In this document: positions 5,264 to 13,499 of the stretch, piece after piece | How the letters are laid out: the number at the start of each line of letters is the position of its first letter | Numbering within the stretch: position 1 is the stretch's first letter | Origin: Ardenticatenales bacterium | Lineage (GTDB): Bacteria > Chloroflexota > Anaerolineae > Promineifilales > Promineifilaceae | Length of the DNA: 14,710 nucleotides | Assembly (NCBI GenBank): GCA_020634575.1 | Contig: JACKBM010000079.1 | Location: forward strand, 1-14,710 | Direction: 5' to 3' | Program-made: the position numbers and the translations under genes | Notes under the pieces: model-generated | Database searches by the model: none | The model's input: only the letters and a program-made list of their open reading frames with translations | Told to the model about the DNA's origin: nothing

Positions 5264-7939
5264 TTACACCTCGTCAGATTGTTGCGGTCGCCGGGCCACT
5301 GTTTGGGGAACAATCATGGCGCCGGGCAGTGAGGCCAAGTCGCTGACAAACCCCCGCACCAGTTCCGGCCGGTGGCCGCGACCGGCAAGCTCAGCCTGGA
5401 CCGCTTCTCGCAAGCCCTCGTTGATCAGATCGGCTAGGCGTGTCAGGTCATCAGGAGAGAGATTCATCGCTTCCGCGCCGGCCATCACGCCACGGATAGC
5501 GCCGGTCTGTCCGCCAAAGCTCACCGGGGTGCCAATGGCCTCGGCCACGGCCTGGTCCGACGTTGCGCCAGCAGCGACCTGCTCACCGATGACAACCGCC
5601 AGCTCGCCGCGCGTCAGCCGTCGCTGCGGCAACAGGACCATGTCGGCCACGGCGGTCAGTTGCTCATCCGACAGGGGTGTGGCTTCCCCTTGGGCAGAGA
5701 GAGCCTCTCTCAGAGCTGAGGTGGCCGTGCCGCTCTGGAAGGTAGCCAGAATATCGGCATCACTCATCTGCTGGGCCCGATATTGGGCCACCAGGTCGCC
5801 GGTGGCCGCGGATGCCTCCTGGACTGCCCCGGCTGTATGCTGGCTGACGGCCGTGCGCAGGAGACTGGCATTGCTTTCGCCGGTGAAGGTGACCAGCGTC
5901 TGATAGGCCGCCTGCCCGGGTAATGAATCAGGCTCTTGCAGCCGTTCTAAAACTGTATGGATGGCTTCGCGGCGCGCTTCATTGACGCCCTCCAGACGAA
6001 TGGAGCTTGTTACCCTGGCAGCATCACTTCCAGCCGTGTCGGTTTCGTACTTATCCTCACGGCCGTCGCGATCGAGATCGGGAGCGGCCCGGACAACGTT
6101 GACGTCCTGCACCTCATCCCGGTCACTGACACCATCACCGTCTAGATCTGGGGCGGCGCTAACCAGGCGCACGTCTTGTATGCCATCGCTCGTTGGAGGT
6201 CCGTCTTCGCGCAGCCAATCTGGAATGGGGGCAGTGTTTTCCGGCCCGCCATTAGCGCCCTGGCGACCAGCCAGGGTTTCTGTCAGCGTGGCGATGGCCT
6301 GCTCTAAACTGGCAAAGCGATCCGCCAGATCCCTGTCTGCTTGGCTGCTCCCCGCTGCGCCGTTGGGAGGTCGGGGTGCCCCATTGACGCCAACTGGCGC
6401 CTCGTCCTCATCGAAGGCCTCGGCCAGCAGACCATACCCATAGCGCCGGCCGCCAATCTGGTCGTAAGCAGCGCGCAGCGACGGAGAGAGGCGCATGGCC
6501 AGCCACGGGCTGGAGCCAAAACCGGACATAGATGACCCGGCACGGAGGTAGTCAAGGATGTCGGGATCGTGAGGCTGGACTTCACCGTCGCGAAAGTTGC
6601 GGCCCAGCGTCCGGACCTCATGCGCCCCTTCGACCGCGTGGCGGATCGTTTCAGAGCGGCCAAGCGTATAGCCGGCTATGGTCCTCAGCTGGCGCACACG
6701 CCCATCCGTTTTGGCTGGATCGGTGCCCAGATAGGCGCCGTTTGATCGGCCGTCGGCCTGCAGCGCCGAAGCCGAAGTTAACACGGCGCCGCCCAGCGCC
6801 ATCGTTGCCCCGCCGGTGAGCGCCGCCCCGGCCAAACTGACCGTGCCGGCAACAGCCTGTTTACCCATATTGACGACATCCATCCCGCCGGCGCCCCCGG
6901 TCAATACTGCCCCGCCAAAGAGATCAAAGGCGGCCGCCGCCAGTTTCAGAGCGCTCTTGATGCGCCAGAGGAGAACAATGAGCGTGATGATGCTGGCGCC
7001 GATGAAGAGGCCGATGCCCTGCTGGGCCGCGGCCGCCAGCAAACCAATCATGATGGCTGCGATAATCACGCTGAGAAAGGTCTCGATGAGCAGGTTAATG
7101 AACTGGCGCAGGTAGGCGCCCAGAAACGCCTGGGTGTAGATGAAAAAGGCGAAGAGCATGGCGATGGGCACACCGAGATAGAGGAACATGGCCACTCCGG
7201 TCAGGGCCAGGCGCAGGAAATGTTCGGCGATGGCTGTGGGAATCGCGACCAAAGCAAAGAACAGTCGTTCAATGCCGTCGCTGGCCAGGGCTTTGGCCAG
7301 CTCCTGATCGGCCTCGTCACTCAGGTCGATGCCCGCCGGGTCGCCAAAGGGGAAGTAGGCGGCCTCAAAATCCACCGGAAACTCGCTGCTATCCAGTTCG
7401 TCAAGGTTGCTGACGGCCATAAAGGCGGCCACCAGGTCAAAGCTGCCAACCACGCCGTCGCTGTTGACATCGGGGATGGCGCCGGGCAGACCGGTGTCAG
7501 TGCCGTTCATGCTGGTATCGAAGATGTCCCCAGCGGCGCCGTCGATGAGCGCCTGGTCAATGCCGGCATTTAGCGACTGGCGGAGGTCTTCCATCTGGTC
7601 GATGACCACGATGGGCGACGAAAAGAAGAAGAAAGCGATGAGACCGTAGGTGAACAGCTTGCTGGGGTCCACCCAGCGGCCGGTGGGCACGACATTGTTG
7701 AGCGCGTACCAGAAGCCCAGCGCGGTCAGCGCCAGGATAAACATGCCTCCCAGTGGGGCCGAGAGGGCATTGACTAGCAGTTCGACGAAGTAGCCGACGT
7801 TCTCCGTCACCCAGCTGTTGACGCTCTCGGCGATGACGGCGATGGAGAGTACGGCCCGATCTACGGCCCAAAGGATCTGGGCCAGGGTGTACTGCAGGAA
7901 GTAGATGGCTTCAGCGAAGTAACGACCCGGATCAAGCAT
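5264..7939 (-). CDS. VirB6/TrbL-like polytopic T4SS membrane protein with calcium-loop motifs
   Basis: An 891-residue protein whose N-terminal third is polytopic. Helices lie at about 8-37, 60-80, 94-113, 226-246, 247-269, 283-305 and 308-325, followed by an Ala/Gly-rich amphipathic stretch (328-390). The remaining 500 residues are hydrophilic. This is the architecture of VirB6/TrbL/TraL channel proteins, which form the inner-membrane conduit. The soluble loop 114-225 carries a dockerin-like calcium loop (D157-V-N-S-D-G..., D168 at position 12). Residues 587-632 hold two 23-residue repeats, each with a DLDxDGxxDxxE loop. The C-terminal part is helical, Ala-rich and acidic. The start at 7939 has GGGAGG 7 nt upstream and overlaps the previous gene by 8 nt, implying translational coupling. 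Family assignment is from topology and context. A viral-type tape-measure protein was considered, but the helix cluster is N-terminal and the synteny favours VirB6. Confidence 0.75.
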   Translation of the reverse strand: MLDPGRYFAEAIYFLQYTLAQILWAVDRAVLSIAVIAESVNSWVTENVGYFVELLVNALSAPLGGMFILALTALGFWYALNNVVPTGRWVDPSKLFTYGLIAFFFFSSPIVVIDQMEDLRQSLNAGIDQALIDGAAGDIFDTSMNGTDTGLPGAIPDVNSDGVVGSFDLVAAFMAVSNLDELDSSEFPVDFEAAYFPFGDPAGIDLSDEADQELAKALASDGIERLFFALVAIPTAIAEHFLRLALTGVAMFLYLGVPIAMLFAFFIYTQAFLGAYLRQFINLLIETFLSVIIAAIMIGLLAAAAQQGIGLFIGASIITLIVLLWRIKSALKLAAAAFDLFGGAVLTGGAGGMDVVNMGKQAVAGTVSLAGAALTGGATMALGGAVLTSASALQADGRSNGAYLGTDPAKTDGRVRQLRTIAGYTLGRSETIRHAVEGAHEVRTLGRNFRDGEVQPHDPDILDYLRAGSSMSGFGSSPWLAMRLSPSLRAAYDQIGGRRYGYGLLAEAFDEDEAPVGVNGAPRPPNGAAGSSQADRDLADRFASLEQAIATLTETLAGRQGANGGPENTAPIPDWLREDGPPTSDGIQDVRLVSAAPDLDGDGVSDRDEVQDVNVVRAAPDLDRDGREDKYETDTAGSDAARVTSSIRLEGVNEARREAIHTVLERLQEPDSLPGQAAYQTLVTFTGESNASLLRTAVSQHTAGAVQEASAATGDLVAQYRAQQMSDADILATFQSGTATSALREALSAQGEATPLSDEQLTAVADMVLLPQRRLTRGELAVVIGEQVAAGATSDQAVAEAIGTPVSFGGQTGAIRGVMAGAEAMNLSPDDLTRLADLINEGLREAVQAELAGRGHRPELVRGFVSDLASLPGAMIVPQTVARRPQQSDEV
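6044..6181 (-). repeat. Two tandem 69-bp units encoding DxDxDG calcium-loop repeats
   Basis: Units at 6113-6181 and 6044-6112 lie inside the VirB6-like gene. Each encodes a 23-residue motif of the form [IV]QDV..V..AAPDLD.DG..D..E. The aspartates are spaced as in EF-hand-like and thrombospondin type 3 calcium loops. The two DNA units have diverged, so this is an old protein-level duplication and not a recent slippage product. Confidence 0.75.
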
Positions 7940-8621
7940 CTTCTACCTCCCGTTTCGCCGGTTGATCCGACTGCTTGCGCTTTCGCGTCCAGAGGTGGAG
8001 CCCCCCGCCAACGACCAGGCCCAGGCCCATGAAGAACAGGACGCGCCAGGATGAAGGCGTGGCTGGTGTTGCAGTGGTAACGGGTATCGTCGTCGATTCA
8101 GCAGTGGGCACAAGAGCGCCAAGTGTTGCGGTCACGGTCGGGGGGACGGTCGTAGCCGGTACGCCGCCATGTAGTTCATCCGACTCCGGAATAATGGGTG
8201 CGGGCACTGCTGCTTCTGGGGCAGCGTCGAAGTAGACCCGATCGTCACTGTGGAAGGTGAAATGGTAGGTAATGGGCGCATCGCCCACGGTGATACCCAG
8301 GCCGCGCAGACCGCCCTCAGCCACGGCCAACGCCGAAACCGCGTCCAGGGGGCGGTCAAAAAGCAGCTGATATAGGCCGCGCCGCACGTGCCAGGTACAA
8401 ATCCCTTCGGTATCGGTGCGACACGCGGGGGTGATGTCTTCCTCATCCGGCAGTCTTTGCAGAACCACGGGCTCGTCAACAACGGCCGAGCCGTCACTGG
8501 CTCGCAGCCGAATCCGCAGATCAACGCCCCCACCCTCCTGGGCTCGCGCCACGTCACCTGGCCAGGTGAACATCACACACAGGACGTAGAATACGATCCA
8601 GATAGCTCTCTCTCGCCTCAT
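7932..8621 (-). CDS. Small surface protein with beta-sandwich domain and C-terminal membrane anchor
   Basis: A 229-residue type I membrane protein. A signal peptide (1-27, basic start MRRER, ending ARA|Q) precedes an exported beta-rich domain at about 33-135 with a Cna-B-like/DUF-type pattern (DLRIRLRASDG, then TDTEGICTWHV), where C67 and C75 could form a disulfide. A Thr/Pro/Ala stalk (136-191), a transmembrane helix (192-211) and a basic stop-transfer tail (TRKRK) follow. The start at 8621 is preferred over an in-frame ATG at 8720 because it has AGGAG 8 nt upstream and begins exactly at a signal peptide; the longer form would overlap the M23 gene. No known product matches by eye. It sits between the M23 hydrolase and the VirB6-like gene, so an accessory surface subunit of the transfer machine is inferred. 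Confidence 0.7.
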   Translation of the reverse strand: MRRERAIWIVFYVLCVMFTWPGDVARAQEGGGVDLRIRLRASDGSAVVDEPVVLQRLPDEEDITPACRTDTEGICTWHVRRGLYQLLFDRPLDAVSALAVAEGGLRGLGITVGDAPITYHFTFHSDDRVYFDAAPEAAVPAPIIPESDELHGGVPATTVPPTVTATLGALVPTAESTTIPVTTATPATPSSWRVLFFMGLGLVVGGGLHLWTRKRKQSDQPAKREVEDA

Positions 8622-8655
8622 GCAGCGCTCCTCTTCTCGCTCGGTCTCTGTACTG

Positions 8656-10086
8656 TCATGGGTTTGGTCCTGGACCAGCCCATGCAGCCGGATCGAGCAA
8701 GTTGCCGTTCTGGTACACAATCCAGTGCAGATGGGACCCGGTAGAACAGCCCGTGCTACCCATTTCGGCCACGTTTTGCCCGGCGGTGACGTTGCCAGTC
8801 GTGATCAAGAAATTGCTCAGGTGGCCGAAGTAATGGAGCGTGCTGCCATCCCCCAGACGCTGGTAATTACCCAGACCTTCGTGCGGCGGCTGGGAACCGG
8901 GAATATCTGAGCAGTCGGGGCCGCTGCTATTGGGGCCGGCGTAATACATCGTGGCGTCGATGGGTGACCAGACGAGCGTGCCCTGAGTGTTGGCGATATC
9001 CACGCCGTTGTGAAACCAGGGCCGATCCGGCGGGCAGCCGAAGCCGGTGCCGTCGATGCCGGTGTACAGCTCGTGACAGCCAAAGCCGCGGGTGATGAAC
9101 CCGGTGGTCGGCCACATGCCGGCACCACTGCCCGGACCGCCGCCCCCTCCTTGCGTGTCGCCGTCGTCCAGGATCACAGGCGTAGGTGGCGGAGGCTGGT
9201 TGGCGTCAACGAAGGGACCGAGCGGATCTGGCTCAAGGAAGAACCAGATGGGCAGGCCACCCTCCACCGGCCGGTTCCAGTCGGTGATGAGGCCTAGCTC
9301 GCGCACATCGCCATCTGGCACCACAAAACCCATCACGAGATCGCGCTGCCCATCAGGCGGGAGGGGATCCAGTTGTTGGGTCTCGTAAGCCGGCAGGCTG
9401 CGGGCGATGAGCGGTTCGTTCTGGGGAACCCAACGCCCGGTGACGACTTCTTCCCCTTGCGCCACTCGGCGGATGAAGAAGAGGTCCGAAGCGGGCACGA
9501 TGACCTCGCCGGCGGTGAAGTTGGTCACGCGAACGGTCACGAAGTGATAGGTGGCAGCTTCTTCTCGGGGGCTGGGCTGCGTTTCGTGGTCGATGAGGCG
9601 AAAGACCAGGCCGTTGGGTCCGCCAACATAGACATCGCTGTGCATGTAAAACGTGCCGACGCGGTAGTAGGGCGTCTCCAGCGGCTCGGGCGTGGTGTAA
9701 CCGATCATGGGCAGCCCGGGCGTGGTCGTCCAGGGCGGCACCGGCGTCTCGGTGATGTAGACCGGCGTGGTCGTCACCCAATATGGCGTCGCCGTAAAAC
9801 CAAACGGGGTCATGGTCGGCGGCGGCAAAATGGGGGTTGCCGTGACGGTCGTCCATTCGGGCGGCAGGGTGATGACTGCCGGCACCGGCGTGTCGGGGTA
9901 AACCGGCGTGGAGGTACCCAGAAAGACCGTCACGGTGGGAATGGGGGTAGAAGTTTCGGCCGCCCAGTAGCTGGGGCCGGTCAGAGGCGCGGGGTTTTCA
10001 ATGAAACCAATCACGCCGCAACCCAGGCCGACCAGCAGGAGCAGACCAATGAAGCCCAGCAGGGGCCAAGGCGAGCCTGGCTTCAC
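8656..10086 (-). CDS. Membrane-anchored M23 (LytM-type) peptidoglycan endopeptidase
   Basis: A 476-residue protein starting with GTG at 10086. It overlaps the upstream stop as GTGA and has GAGGTGG just upstream. The N-terminal hydrophobic helix (9-28) contains C23, but glycine at -3 makes a poor lipobox, so an uncleaved anchor is equally likely. A Thr/Pro stalk (42-135) and an Ig-like DUF4352-type domain (about 140-290) follow. A Gly-rich hinge (313-323) leads to a complete M23 domain (about 325-470). The zinc and catalytic residues are all present: H359-x3-D363 (HNGVD), H421 (GHLS) and H452-L-H454. C337, C351, C392 and C447 may form disulfides. M23 enzymes cut peptide cross-bridges in peptidoglycan. 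In conjugation systems such hydrolases take the VirB1 role and open the wall for the channel, which fits its place five genes before the pilin. Confidence 0.88.
   Translation of the reverse strand: MKPGSPWPLLGFIGLLLLVGLGCGVIGFIENPAPLTGPSYWAAETSTPIPTVTVFLGTSTPVYPDTPVPAVITLPPEWTTVTATPILPPPTMTPFGFTATPYWVTTTPVYITETPVPPWTTTPGLPMIGYTTPEPLETPYYRVGTFYMHSDVYVGGPNGLVFRLIDHETQPSPREEAATYHFVTVRVTNFTAGEVIVPASDLFFIRRVAQGEEVVTGRWVPQNEPLIARSLPAYETQQLDPLPPDGQRDLVMGFVVPDGDVRELGLITDWNRPVEGGLPIWFFLEPDPLGPFVDANQPPPPTPVILDDGDTQGGGGGPGSGAGMWPTTGFITRGFGCHELYTGIDGTGFGCPPDRPWFHNGVDIANTQGTLVWSPIDATMYYAGPNSSGPDCSDIPGSQPPHEGLGNYQRLGDGSTLHYFGHLSNFLITTGNVTAGQNVAEMGSTGCSTGSHLHWIVYQNGNLLDPAAWAGPGPNP
9682..9963 (-). repeat. 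Thr/Pro-rich stalk region of the M23 protein
   Basis: About 94 codons (residues 42-135) are dominated by Thr, Pro, Val and aromatic residues with recurring TP and TxTP steps, for example PVYPDTPVP and TATPYWVTTTP. It is low complexity with no exact tandem unit. It probably forms an extended, possibly glycosylated spacer that carries the hydrolase from the membrane into the cell wall (inference). Confidence 0.6.
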
Positions 10087-11462
10087 GGAGCCACCTCGTC
10101 GGCACGTAGCAGCGGCAGGTATGTCTGCAAACGCACGCTCAGGTAGTGGGTGGCCCAGACATTGGACAGCGCCGGATCGGCCGAACTGCTGGTGGCGGCC
10201 GCCGTATTGACGATGGTCTCCGGCACCTGGCCGTCGACGATGGCCGCAAAGCTAAAGGTGCGCTGATAATGGTTATTCCCACCAAACAGCACCGGCCGTA
10301 GGTGCAACGTCGTGCCGGCAGGGGGTGGATAGCCCTGGGGCGGCTGCGGATCGCCGCAGCATGGCGCGTAGGCGTGGGTCGCGCCCCGCAGGCCCAGCCG
10401 ATCCTCGATGCCAATGGTGTAGCCCAGGGCCACCGTCTGGGCCGGATCGGAGATGTTGTCGTAAATGAAGAAAGCGTGGCCTGTTAGACCGCCATCACCG
10501 TCCAGGACGACGGCGATGGCATGGCGGGCCGTCAGGTTAGGATCGCTGGCGTGGGGTGCATCGTGCCATTGGGCATAGAAAACATCATGGTCCTCAACCA
10601 GGCCGCTGATGATGGCCGCATGCCAGCGCCCGCTGGCAGCGGACGTCACGCCACCCATGTTGGCGTCGCGCCAAAGCCCGGCCAGCAAAAAGCCCGGCCC
10701 TGCTGCGTCCGGCAGCCACTGATTGTGGTTGTGCACATTGGGGATAGCGGTGCTGTCACCCAGGAGTAAGCCGTTGGAGGAGATCGTCAGCTGGTTCAAA
10801 ACCTGACCATACAGGTTGGTTGTGTACCCGTTGACGCCCAGATTGAAGGTGACGGTGACCTCATCGCAGTCTTCGCCGTCCGCGACAAAGTCGTCGCACA
10901 GATTGACGGCGCCGAAGTCAGCCAGGTCCAGGTAGGGGATGGTTACCGGGCTTTCTTCGACCAGGTAGTCCAGGTCTCCCGGGGCCAACGATCCACGCCA
11001 GGACAACGTCCTCGTTTTTGGTTCGTAGGTCAGGCCGTTGGCCGAACCAGGAACATAGAGTAGTTCCGTCGGCAGGGTGTCTGCCAGCTGGAAGGTATGG
11101 GTGAGGCTTTCATAGTTGGCCAGCGTAATCTCAAACTGCGCCACGGCGCCTGGCGCGGCGAAGGCCGGCCCTGTCTGACGAATGACGGCATACGGGTTCT
11201 GCGGATCACTCCCCCCACCCCGCTGGAAACCGAGCTCCAGCTCTGAATACGTCGGCGCAGCGGCCAAGGGTACCTGAACCGGCCGGTAGCCGAAGTCACC
11301 GATATCAATGACCGGGAGCTGCTCTGTGTAACGCTGGCCTGGCCCAATTGCCACCAGCCCGGCGGACTCGGCCTGGCTCTGAGCATTCTCCAGAAGCAAG
11401 AAAGACGACAGAGGCAAAGCCAAAGTCAGGTAGATAAGCCAGAAAAAGCGGGGTCGTTTCAT
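10083..11462 (-). CDS. Secreted protein with DUF11-like and nidogen-like domains
   Basis: A 459-residue exported protein with a signal peptide at 1-30. About 98-170 is a DUF11-type beta domain (APGAVAQFEITLAN, then LADTLPTELLYVPGS), a stalk-forming repeat of bacterial surface proteins. About 203-390 resembles the nidogen-like/SSNG extracellular domain seen in secreted proteins: LTISSNGLLLG, then LLAGLWRD, HAIAVVLD, FFIYD and GYTIGIED. C369/C370 and C189/C199 may pair. A short DUF11-like tail leads to the C-terminus LQTYLPLLRADEVAP. That resembles C-terminal YLPL-type signatures I associate with Chloroflexota secreted proteins (memory, unchecked). Two ATGs compete: 11468 is only 3 nt after AGGA, whereas 11462 is 9 nt away, so 11462 is used. 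The stop overlaps the M23 start by 4 nt. An adhesin or surface-layer role is inferred. Confidence 0.75.
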   Translation of the reverse strand: MKRPRFFWLIYLTLALPLSSFLLLENAQSQAESAGLVAIGPGQRYTEQLPVIDIGDFGYRPVQVPLAAAPTYSELELGFQRGGGSDPQNPYAVIRQTGPAFAAPGAVAQFEITLANYESLTHTFQLADTLPTELLYVPGSANGLTYEPKTRTLSWRGSLAPGDLDYLVEESPVTIPYLDLADFGAVNLCDDFVADGEDCDEVTVTFNLGVNGYTTNLYGQVLNQLTISSNGLLLGDSTAIPNVHNHNQWLPDAAGPGFLLAGLWRDANMGGVTSAASGRWHAAIISGLVEDHDVFYAQWHDAPHASDPNLTARHAIAVVLDGDGGLTGHAFFIYDNISDPAQTVALGYTIGIEDRLGLRGATHAYAPCCGDPQPPQGYPPPAGTTLHLRPVLFGGNNHYQRTFSFAAIVDGQVPETIVNTAAATSSSADPALSNVWATHYLSVRLQTYLPLLRADEVAP

Positions 11463-11489
11463 CAGCATGTTTCCTTCTTTGGCGAGCTC

Positions 11490-13499
11490 TCAGCGCAAGA
11501 CCAGGTAGCTGGCATGGACATCTCGACTGACGGTGTCGGTCTGGAGCGAGTCCCAGGCCAGCATCGCCCGGTCTGGATTGAAAGGATCTGGCGCCGACAG
11601 AAGCCGGTAGCTGGGCCGCACCACATTCCGCGGCAGCAACGGCAGGCCAGGGGTATCGGTACAGTCGGCCGTGCCCAGGTCGCACATCGTGGTGTAGGGA
11701 CGACCGAAGCGTAGGAACGTCGTGCCAGGAGGTGGATCGCCTGTTTCGTAGATGTAGAAGAAGCTGGCCGAGGGCGGTTCCGTGGCTGTGGAAATGACCG
11801 GAACCACATCCGGCCGGATGGCGCCGGTGGTGCCGCCGCTCAAGCCGCGGTTGGCCGTGATCGCCTCTGGACCAATCCAGGCAGAACCCCCGTTGTCGGA
11901 CCAGGCGGCATGGACCGTGAAAACATCCCGGCCGGCGATCGGGCTGTTGCCGCTGTCCTGGTAGTAAGGCGTCCAGCCCTCGGGGACGGTCAGGGTACTC
12001 TGCGTGGTAAACGGACCTTCGAAGTCGCCGTTGATGAGGCTCCCGTTTTCGACGGCAGCTGCGTCCCAAACGGCCGTGCCGGGCACATCCGGCGTGTTCA
12101 GCGTGGCGTGCAGAAAGAGGGTCGCCGTGTTGCCGGCAGCCGGGGCGCTAACCGATATCCGGGCAAACGCCGCCGGGTTTACCGGACCGGACCAGACAAC
12201 GCTGGGGCTGTCAGGGTTGTCGCCACCAGCCGGGTCGATCCCCACACGCAACGTCAGATCTGCGCCGGGGACAGTTTCCGCGAGCCCCCAGGCGGAAAAT
12301 GCGATCTCGCCTCCGGGGTCTGATACTGAAATGGTTTGCTTCAACCCGGCCGAAAAGGGTGTGTCAAATGTGCGCCAGCGCGCGGCGTTGAGCCCCTGAT
12401 AGATCTGGTTTGGATTGGCGATCTGGTCGGGAAAGAGCGGGTTGACCGCTTCAAAAAGGGGCTGGGCATACAGCGGAATCGGTGGCTCGGGATTCGGCCG
12501 TTCCGTTACCCAGGCGGCATAGACCCAGGCCTCCTCTTCACTGACAGCCAGATAGTCCAACCCTACTGCCCCGGTCAGCGTTTCTCCCGGGGGTACAGGG
12601 AAGCTGGCCACCTGCTCCCACAGGTTGAACCAGGAAAGATAGCGAAAGACCCGCACCTGGCCGTTGTAGGGGGCCGCCATGAGGATGCCGAACCAATACG
12701 TGCCGGTGGGAATACCGAATAGGACCAGCTCCTTTTCGTTGTAGAACGGCCGGACGGCCATGTCGGTGCCGTAGGCGACGAACTGGGTCAACCAGGTATC
12801 GTTAGACAGGTGCTTGGCCTTGTAGATGCTGCCTTCCTGCTCGTACAGGACGTGGGCCCAATTCAGCTCGTCTACGACGACTTGCGGGTTACGGCCGTTG
12901 CTGATCGGATAGACGGCGTCTTCGACCTGGATGGGAGCAACGTCGGCTGGGTGCGTGCCCTGGTCGGCCGCGCGATAGAGGATCTGGCCATCCAGCTCAT
13001 AGGCCACGTGCAGCCGGTTGACCTTGCTGAAGGCCAGGGAAACGCTGTTGCCGCTGTCCACCCGGCGCACTTGGAAATGGTTGCCGCCTCGCGAAAGGGC
13101 GATGTAAATATCCGCGCTCCCCGCACCATCGTCTTCGCCACCGGCAAGCCAGGCCACAGCCAGCATGTCATCCCCGGCCGCCACGGCCGCCAGTTCCTGG
13201 CCAATGACATCCAGGGACAGGTTGGCGACTTCGGTGGTGACGAACTGCGTGGGATATTCCGCCACGGGCGTTTCGGCCGGCACAGGTGTCGGGCAATACT
13301 CCGTACCATCGCCGGCAGGCGGCGGCGCCGGTGGGTTGAAGAGGTCGGGATCTGTTTGTCGCGTCGCTGTAGGGATGATGAGGATCTGGTCGCCACTGCA
13401 AGCAGGCGGCTCCGGTTCGCCAGGGCCGGCACAGGCGGCAAGCCAGATAATGGCTATCAGGCTAACCGAGATGATTCTCGCGTGTGGGTTATTCCTCAT
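11490..13499 (-). CDS. Lipoprotein with sialidase-like (BNR) propeller and jelly-roll-like regions
   Basis: A 669-residue protein. The signal peptide ends in a good lipobox, L20-A-A-C23, followed by a Pro-rich stretch (24-82). Residues about 90-335 form repeated beta-blades typical of sialidase/BNR propellers (MLAVAWLAG, DIYIALSRGGN, RLHVAYELDG, WAHVLYEQEG). About 383-485 looks like a carbohydrate-binding jelly roll. About 525-669 returns to propeller-like sequence with one Asp-box-like SDNGGSAW (534-541, Asn in the Asp position). I do not see the arginine triad or the Tyr/Glu pair of an active sialidase, so binding rather than hydrolysis is likelier (inference). The start at 13499 has AGAGGA 8 nt upstream. 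It is the first gene of the packed run and would be held on the outer face of the membrane. Confidence 0.72.
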   Translation of the reverse strand: MRNNPHARIISVSLIAIIWLAACAGPGEPEPPACSGDQILIIPTATRQTDPDLFNPPAPPPAGDGTEYCPTPVPAETPVAEYPTQFVTTEVANLSLDVIGQELAAVAAGDDMLAVAWLAGGEDDGAGSADIYIALSRGGNHFQVRRVDSGNSVSLAFSKVNRLHVAYELDGQILYRAADQGTHPADVAPIQVEDAVYPISNGRNPQVVVDELNWAHVLYEQEGSIYKAKHLSNDTWLTQFVAYGTDMAVRPFYNEKELVLFGIPTGTYWFGILMAAPYNGQVRVFRYLSWFNLWEQVASFPVPPGETLTGAVGLDYLAVSEEEAWVYAAWVTERPNPEPPIPLYAQPLFEAVNPLFPDQIANPNQIYQGLNAARWRTFDTPFSAGLKQTISVSDPGGEIAFSAWGLAETVPGADLTLRVGIDPAGGDNPDSPSVVWSGPVNPAAFARISVSAPAAGNTATLFLHATLNTPDVPGTAVWDAAAVENGSLINGDFEGPFTTQSTLTVPEGWTPYYQDSGNSPIAGRDVFTVHAAWSDNGGSAWIGPEAITANRGLSGGTTGAIRPDVVPVISTATEPPSASFFYIYETGDPPPGTTFLRFGRPYTTMCDLGTADCTDTPGLPLLPRNVVRPSYRLLSAPDPFNPDRAMLAWDSLQTDTVSRDVHASYLVLR

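Noticed and set aside
5247..5903. 218-codon plus-strand open frame
   Set aside because: It is antisense to the VirB6-like tail, is Ser/Arg/Ala-rich and has no recognisable motif.
9373..10146. 257-codon plus-strand open frame
   Set aside because: It is antisense to the M23 gene, and its Gly/Arg/His-rich product is typical of a shadow frame.
11305..12069. 254-codon minus-strand open frame across the junction at 11490
   Set aside because: It is out of frame with two well-supported genes and has an Arg/His/Gly-rich shadow composition.
11490..13499. Active sialidase annotation for the lipoprotein
   Set aside because: Propeller-like blades and one Asp-box-like motif are visible, but the catalytic arginine triad and Tyr/Glu pair were not found by eye.
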